From NCBI GenBank assembly GCA_038230695.1, contig JBBRMT010000239.1, positions 1-7,070 on the forward strand: 7,070 nucleotides of DNA, written 5' to 3'. A program made the translations under genes and the position numbers. The notes under the pieces were generated by a model. The model saw only the letters and a list, made by a program, of their open reading frames with translations. It had not been told where the DNA came from and searched no databases. This document shows positions 4,881 through 7,070 of the stretch, piece by piece. The stretch's first letter is position 1. The number at the start of each line of letters is the position of its first letter. Source of the DNA: QHBQ01 sp038230695. GTDB lineage: Bacteria; Chloroflexota; Chloroflexia; QHBQ01.

Positions 4881-5840
4881 TTAGCCAAGTTCCATACGCA
4901 TCTGGTTCAAGCTCTCAGCCGCCTTACGGCAAGCAGCATCCGCCATCTGAACGTAATGCGGTTCCTTGTCAATCCCAATGTAGCGCCTGCCTTCGAGGAT
5001 GGCGGCCACGGCGGTAGTGCCGCTGCCGATGAAACAATCGAGTACAAGGTCGCCAGGGCCGGTAAGCAGGCGAATAAGGCGCTGGGGTAGCTCCAAGGGA
5101 AATTTCGCCTCATGGTCGTCGTTGGCACGTACCGAGGAGATGTTCCAAACTGCGCGGGAACCCCAATTGGTCCACTCTTCCTTACTCAATCTTGATTTAT
5201 CTACCACGGTGACACCGGGTTTCCAAAAGATATAGACGTACTCGAACTCATCCACGGCGCGGTAGGATACGGAATGCCAGCGCGAGTTCTCCCAGGCTGC
5301 ATCCTTCACCCATACCCGCCGGTCATAGAGATAGAGCGAAGCATCGAGCGCCATCTGCTCTATAAAGCCGCCCACCAGGTGAACGCGGGTCTGGGTAGCA
5401 TATTTGCCGCCGCGAATGTTGTTGCCCTTCAAGCGGCGATCAACTGTCTGTTCGCTGCAGCCTAGCTGTTTGGCGATCTGGTAACGGTTCCAGTCGGGAT
5501 GCTCCTGCAATATCGCAAGTATCTGCTCTCTGGTAACTTCGCTCTTGCGATGACTGGTGTTCTCCGCCATGATGCGGGGCATGGTGGGGTCTTTGAAGCA
5601 GAGGATGTCGGCGATGTTGATCGCGAGAAAACCGCCGGGTTGCAGGATGGTCTTATGCTCACAGATAACCTCACGCAGCAGGCTTTGCCACTGCTCATAG
5701 GTGATACCATCCTCATACTCCTTGCCCACATGATATGGTGGCGACCAGATGCTACAAGCAACCGAGTTTGGCGCAATTCGCCGTAGCACCTCGCGGCTAT
5801 CGCCATGAATGATTGTGTTCGACTCTATATAATTGGTCAT
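4881..5840 (-). CDS. Type II DNA methyltransferase, beta-class, probably N4-cytosine, with internal helix-turn-helix
   Basis: The 319-residue protein is a SAM-dependent DNA methyltransferase in permuted (beta-class) order. Catalytic motif IV SPPY is at 33-36 (SIWSPPYHVGKEY), and the SAM-binding motif I is near the C-terminus at 267-276 (LDCFIGSGTT), followed by RRYIGIDKEP. SPPY, rather than DPPY, is typical of m4C enzymes, so N4-cytosine is favoured over N6-adenine. Between them, residues ~102-140 form a helix-turn-helix (TREQILAILQEHPDWNRYQI, then AKQLGCSEQTVDRRLKG), which may help recognise the target or repress its own operon. The start chosen is ATG 5840, one base after the endonuclease stop (TAATATG), with GGAG eight bases upstream; an in-frame GTG at 5873 would overlap the endonuclease gene. 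It is the cognate methylase of the SfiI-like nuclease, protecting host DNA. Specificity cannot be read from the sequence. The gene looks less GC-rich than miaB, suggesting acquisition. Confidence 0.93.
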   Translation of the reverse strand: MTNYIESNTIIHGDSREVLRRIAPNSVACSIWSPPYHVGKEYEDGITYEQWQSLLREVICEHKTILQPGGFLAINIADILCFKDPTMPRIMAENTSHRKSEVTREQILAILQEHPDWNRYQIAKQLGCSEQTVDRRLKGNNIRGGKYATQTRVHLVGGFIEQMALDASLYLYDRRVWVKDAAWENSRWHSVSYRAVDEFEYVYIFWKPGVTVVDKSRLSKEEWTNWGSRAVWNISSVRANDDHEAKFPLELPQRLIRLLTGPGDLVLDCFIGSGTTAVAAILEGRRYIGIDKEPHYVQMADAACRKAAESLNQMRMELG

Positions 5841-5841
5841 A

Positions 5842-6687
5842 TTATTCGCTCCAGTTACCTTCAGATGCAGCACTTATCTCGTTATATCTGATTGTTTGCA
5901 CCCGCCATCGGGCTTTATTGCTCAAGCTATGGAAGGATACACGCACGCGGAAGTCCTCGCCACGTGTGGGGGCGTTCCTGCCTACCAGCCAGATGGTATC
6001 ATTTGCAATTGGGTTGTAGTGGCCTTGTAGTCTGCCGTTAGGCAGGCAGAAGATGGTTGCCGCTTGCAAGTGATGCCTGCCGTCGGGCTTGTCGCTGTAC
6101 TTAAAATGCAGGAACGCAGTGGTGGTCAGATATTGGCTGCTATTGTATTCTGATACAAGTGGCAGCATCCCCACTTCATCGGTAGCTATCCCACCTCGCA
6201 TCTGCCTGATGTGCATCGAAGTCTGGGACATTTGAATCGTAGCGGTGCGGTTCTCCTGCTCGGCCTTTGAGTCCACAAACAAAGCTTGGCGCACAATCAT
6301 ACTTGGTAGGACGATGTATCTGGCCCGCTTATAGTCTACCGTGCCATAGATGCGCTGCGGTACGTTGTACCCAGGCAGCCGGTCCAGCAGTTCGCGGGTA
6401 ATATCCTCAGCAACATCCTTAACGTCGTCCGGCGAGTTCAAGAAAATCGTGTGCGCTTCCATACCGAAATCAAGAGCCGCCTGAAATATCCAACGCAGAG
6501 TCAGTTTCTCAATATCCTCGATTTGCTCATCGGTGAGCAAGCCAATATCTTCCACTAGACCAGCAGTGGCAAGCGCGCTCAAGCCTTCAGGGTCGCTCAT
6601 TTGCACCGTAGGCGCTATGTCTGGCGGAAGCATAGCTGGTTGATCGCTGTCTTCAACTGTTTCGCCAGTTCGATTGTCTTTGTCCAT
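5842..6687 (-). CDS. SfiI-like type II restriction endonuclease
   Basis: The 281-residue protein closely resembles SfiI as I recall it. Matching blocks include IEDIEKLTLRWIFQA (SfiI VEKQTLRTIVQA), VAEDITRELL (VLAEDITQYAL), TVDYKRARY (FIDYKRVRW), LFVDSKAEQENR (LLVDAKASTEKNR), SQTSM (SQLPM), HYNPIAND (RYNPDPDT) and APTRGEDFRVRVSF (SPARGEVARIRVYF). The PD-(D/E)XK site would be D118, D139 and K141; the 21-residue D-to-D spacing equals SfiI D79-D100, with K102. SfiI is a tetramer that cuts two copies of GGCCNNNNNGGCC, so the same or a related interrupted palindrome is expected here. The N-terminus is ~37 residues longer than SfiI and acidic. The ATG at 6687 has AGAGG four bases upstream and lies ~25 nt from a predicted start point. 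It is the first gene of an operon with the methyltransferase. Base composition looks lower in GC than the flanking genes. Confidence 0.9.
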   Translation of the reverse strand: MDKDNRTGETVEDSDQPAMLPPDIAPTVQMSDPEGLSALATAGLVEDIGLLTDEQIEDIEKLTLRWIFQAALDFGMEAHTIFLNSPDDVKDVAEDITRELLDRLPGYNVPQRIYGTVDYKRARYIVLPSMIVRQALFVDSKAEQENRTATIQMSQTSMHIRQMRGGIATDEVGMLPLVSEYNSSQYLTTTAFLHFKYSDKPDGRHHLQAATIFCLPNGRLQGHYNPIANDTIWLVGRNAPTRGEDFRVRVSFHSLSNKARWRVQTIRYNEISAASEGNWSE

Positions 6688-6718
6688 ATAACCTCTAAAC
6701 TCTTGCTCATTTGCCTAT

Positions 6719-6747
6719 ATTGTACCAGCGCACACACCCAGCGTCAA
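6719..6747 (-). promoter_or_regulatory. Promoter of the restriction-modification operon
   Basis: On the minus strand TTGACG (6747-6742) is followed by 17 bp and TACAAT (6724-6719). Each hexamer matches 5 of 6. Transcription would start near 6712, leaving a leader of about 25 nt that includes AGAGG before the endonuclease ATG. Confidence 0.7.
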
Positions 6748-6757
6748 GGTTTGGTTC

Positions 6758-6778
6758 ACTGGTAACTCGTTAACCACT
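6758..6778. promoter_or_regulatory. Imperfect palindrome between divergent promoters, possible operator
   Basis: ACTGGTAAC (6758-6766) and GTTAACCACT (6769-6778) are inverted around TC; the arms match at 8 of 10 positions with one gap. The site lies 10 bp upstream of the R-M operon -35 and 6 bp upstream of the plus-strand -35, a natural place for a regulator acting on both. The candidate regulator is the HTH of the methyltransferase, which is inference only. Confidence 0.3.
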
Positions 6779-6784
6779 CCATGT

Positions 6785-6813
6785 TTGCTCCCCCTTGCCA
6801 GCCATGCTACAAT
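6785..6813 (+). promoter_or_regulatory. Promoter of the DUF255/thioredoxin-like gene, extended -10
   Basis: TACAAT at 6808-6813 is preceded by TGC (6805-6807), giving an extended -10. TTGCTC at 6785-6790 is a weak -35 at 17-bp spacing. The start near 6820 would give a leader of about 45 nt before the ATG at 6865. Confidence 0.55.
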
Positions 6814-6864
6814 GTGACTGTCGAGCGGTGTGGGCATGGTTTATTGGGAAAGTGAGGCAAGAGG

Positions 6865-7070
6865 ATGGCGCAGAACAAGGTGCAGTGGCAGGGTTGGGAC
6901 GAGCAGGCGTTCGCCCGCTCCCGCGAGGAGGGCAAGCCGGTGCTGCTGGGCATCAGCGCGGTGTGGTGCCACTGGTGCCACGTAATGGATAAGCAGACCT
7001 ACAGCAATGATGCGGTGGCGAACTACATCAACGAGCATTACATCCCCGTGCGGGTGGACAACGACGAGCG
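6865..7070 (+). CDS. DUF255 / thioredoxin-domain protein, YyaL-like (partial, runs off the right edge)
   Basis: The first 68 codons are present. ATG 6865 follows GAGG with a 7-base spacer. Residues 23-42 (GKPVLLGISAVWCHWCHVMD) carry the CHWCH signature of the DUF255 thioredoxin-like domain, with putative redox cysteines C35 and C38. INEHYIPVRVDNDER follows, matching the family's 'LNEHFVPIKVDREERPD' block. Full-length YyaL/SPATA20-type proteins go on to a (alpha/alpha)6 glucosidase-like domain, which would lie beyond the window. The usual 'SPYLLQHAHNPVDW' segment at the start of the family is missing, and the protein begins directly with VQWQGWDEQAFARSREE, so this may be a shorter thioredoxin-only relative. 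It is transcribed divergently from the R-M operon. A cytoplasmic location is expected, as no signal peptide is seen. Confidence 0.88.
   Translation, partial: MAQNKVQWQGWDEQAFARSREEGKPVLLGISAVWCHWCHVMDKQTYSNDAVANYINEHYIPVRVDNDE

Noticed and set aside
5841..5873. Longer methyltransferase starting at GTG 5873
   Set aside because: It would overlap the endonuclease gene by about 30 bases, and its Shine-Dalgarno is poor. ATG 5840 has GGAG at good spacing directly after the upstream stop.
1..7070. SfiI-type sites (GGCC-N5-GGCC) in the window
   Set aside because: None was noticed when the GGCC occurrences were checked by eye, but an 8-bp site is expected rarely in 7 kb, so the absence carries no information.

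Overview
The window looks like a chromosomal segment of a Chloroflexota-type bacterium (filamentous anoxygenic phototroph or a relative). This is inferred from the style of the proteins and from the abundant short interspersed repeats: heptamer tandem arrays and GTAGGGGC-type hairpins. The phylum call is moderate confidence only. No RNA gene, CRISPR array, insertion sequence or phage gene was seen.

Layout. (1) Positions 1-1865, minus strand: the first 621 codons of a large multi-pass membrane protein, probably a GT-C-like glycosyltransferase or related integral membrane protein, running off the left edge. It has no ATG start, and repeat-derived sequence sits in at least four of its hydrophilic loops. 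(2) Positions 1866-2330: no gene; a repeat-rich spacer with a heptamer array, a GC-rich hairpin repeat, a 128-bp MITE-like inverted-repeat element and a second short heptamer array. (3) Positions 2331-3182, minus: a TPR protein with a conserved-looking beta-rich domain and a very acidic tail. (4) Positions 3327-4835, minus: MiaB, the tRNA methylthiotransferase, with a long inserted linker and a well-formed promoter that predicts a nearly leaderless mRNA. (5) Positions 4881-6687, minus: a two-gene restriction-modification operon. The first gene encodes a SfiI-like type II endonuclease. The second, one base after the first gene's stop, encodes a beta-class SPPY DNA methyltransferase (probably N4-cytosine) that carries an internal helix-turn-helix. 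(6) Positions 6688-6864: a divergent promoter region. (7) Positions 6865-7070, plus: the start of a DUF255/thioredoxin-like protein with a CHWCH motif, running off the right edge.

How the parts fit. The endonuclease and methyltransferase form one transcription unit behind a TTGACG-17-TACAAT promoter. From the SfiI resemblance they would be expected to act on GGCC-N5-GGCC or a close relative. The pair sits between ordinary housekeeping-type genes (miaB and the DUF255 gene) and by eye is less GC-rich than its neighbours, which fits acquisition as a cassette. The helix-turn-helix in the methyltransferase and an imperfect palindrome between the two divergent promoters suggest possible autoregulation.

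The most notable points are the SfiI-family R-M pair with an HTH-bearing methyltransferase and the invasion of one membrane-protein gene by several classes of interspersed repeat. Two of those insertions are heptamer arrays that could shift the reading frame if copy number changed.
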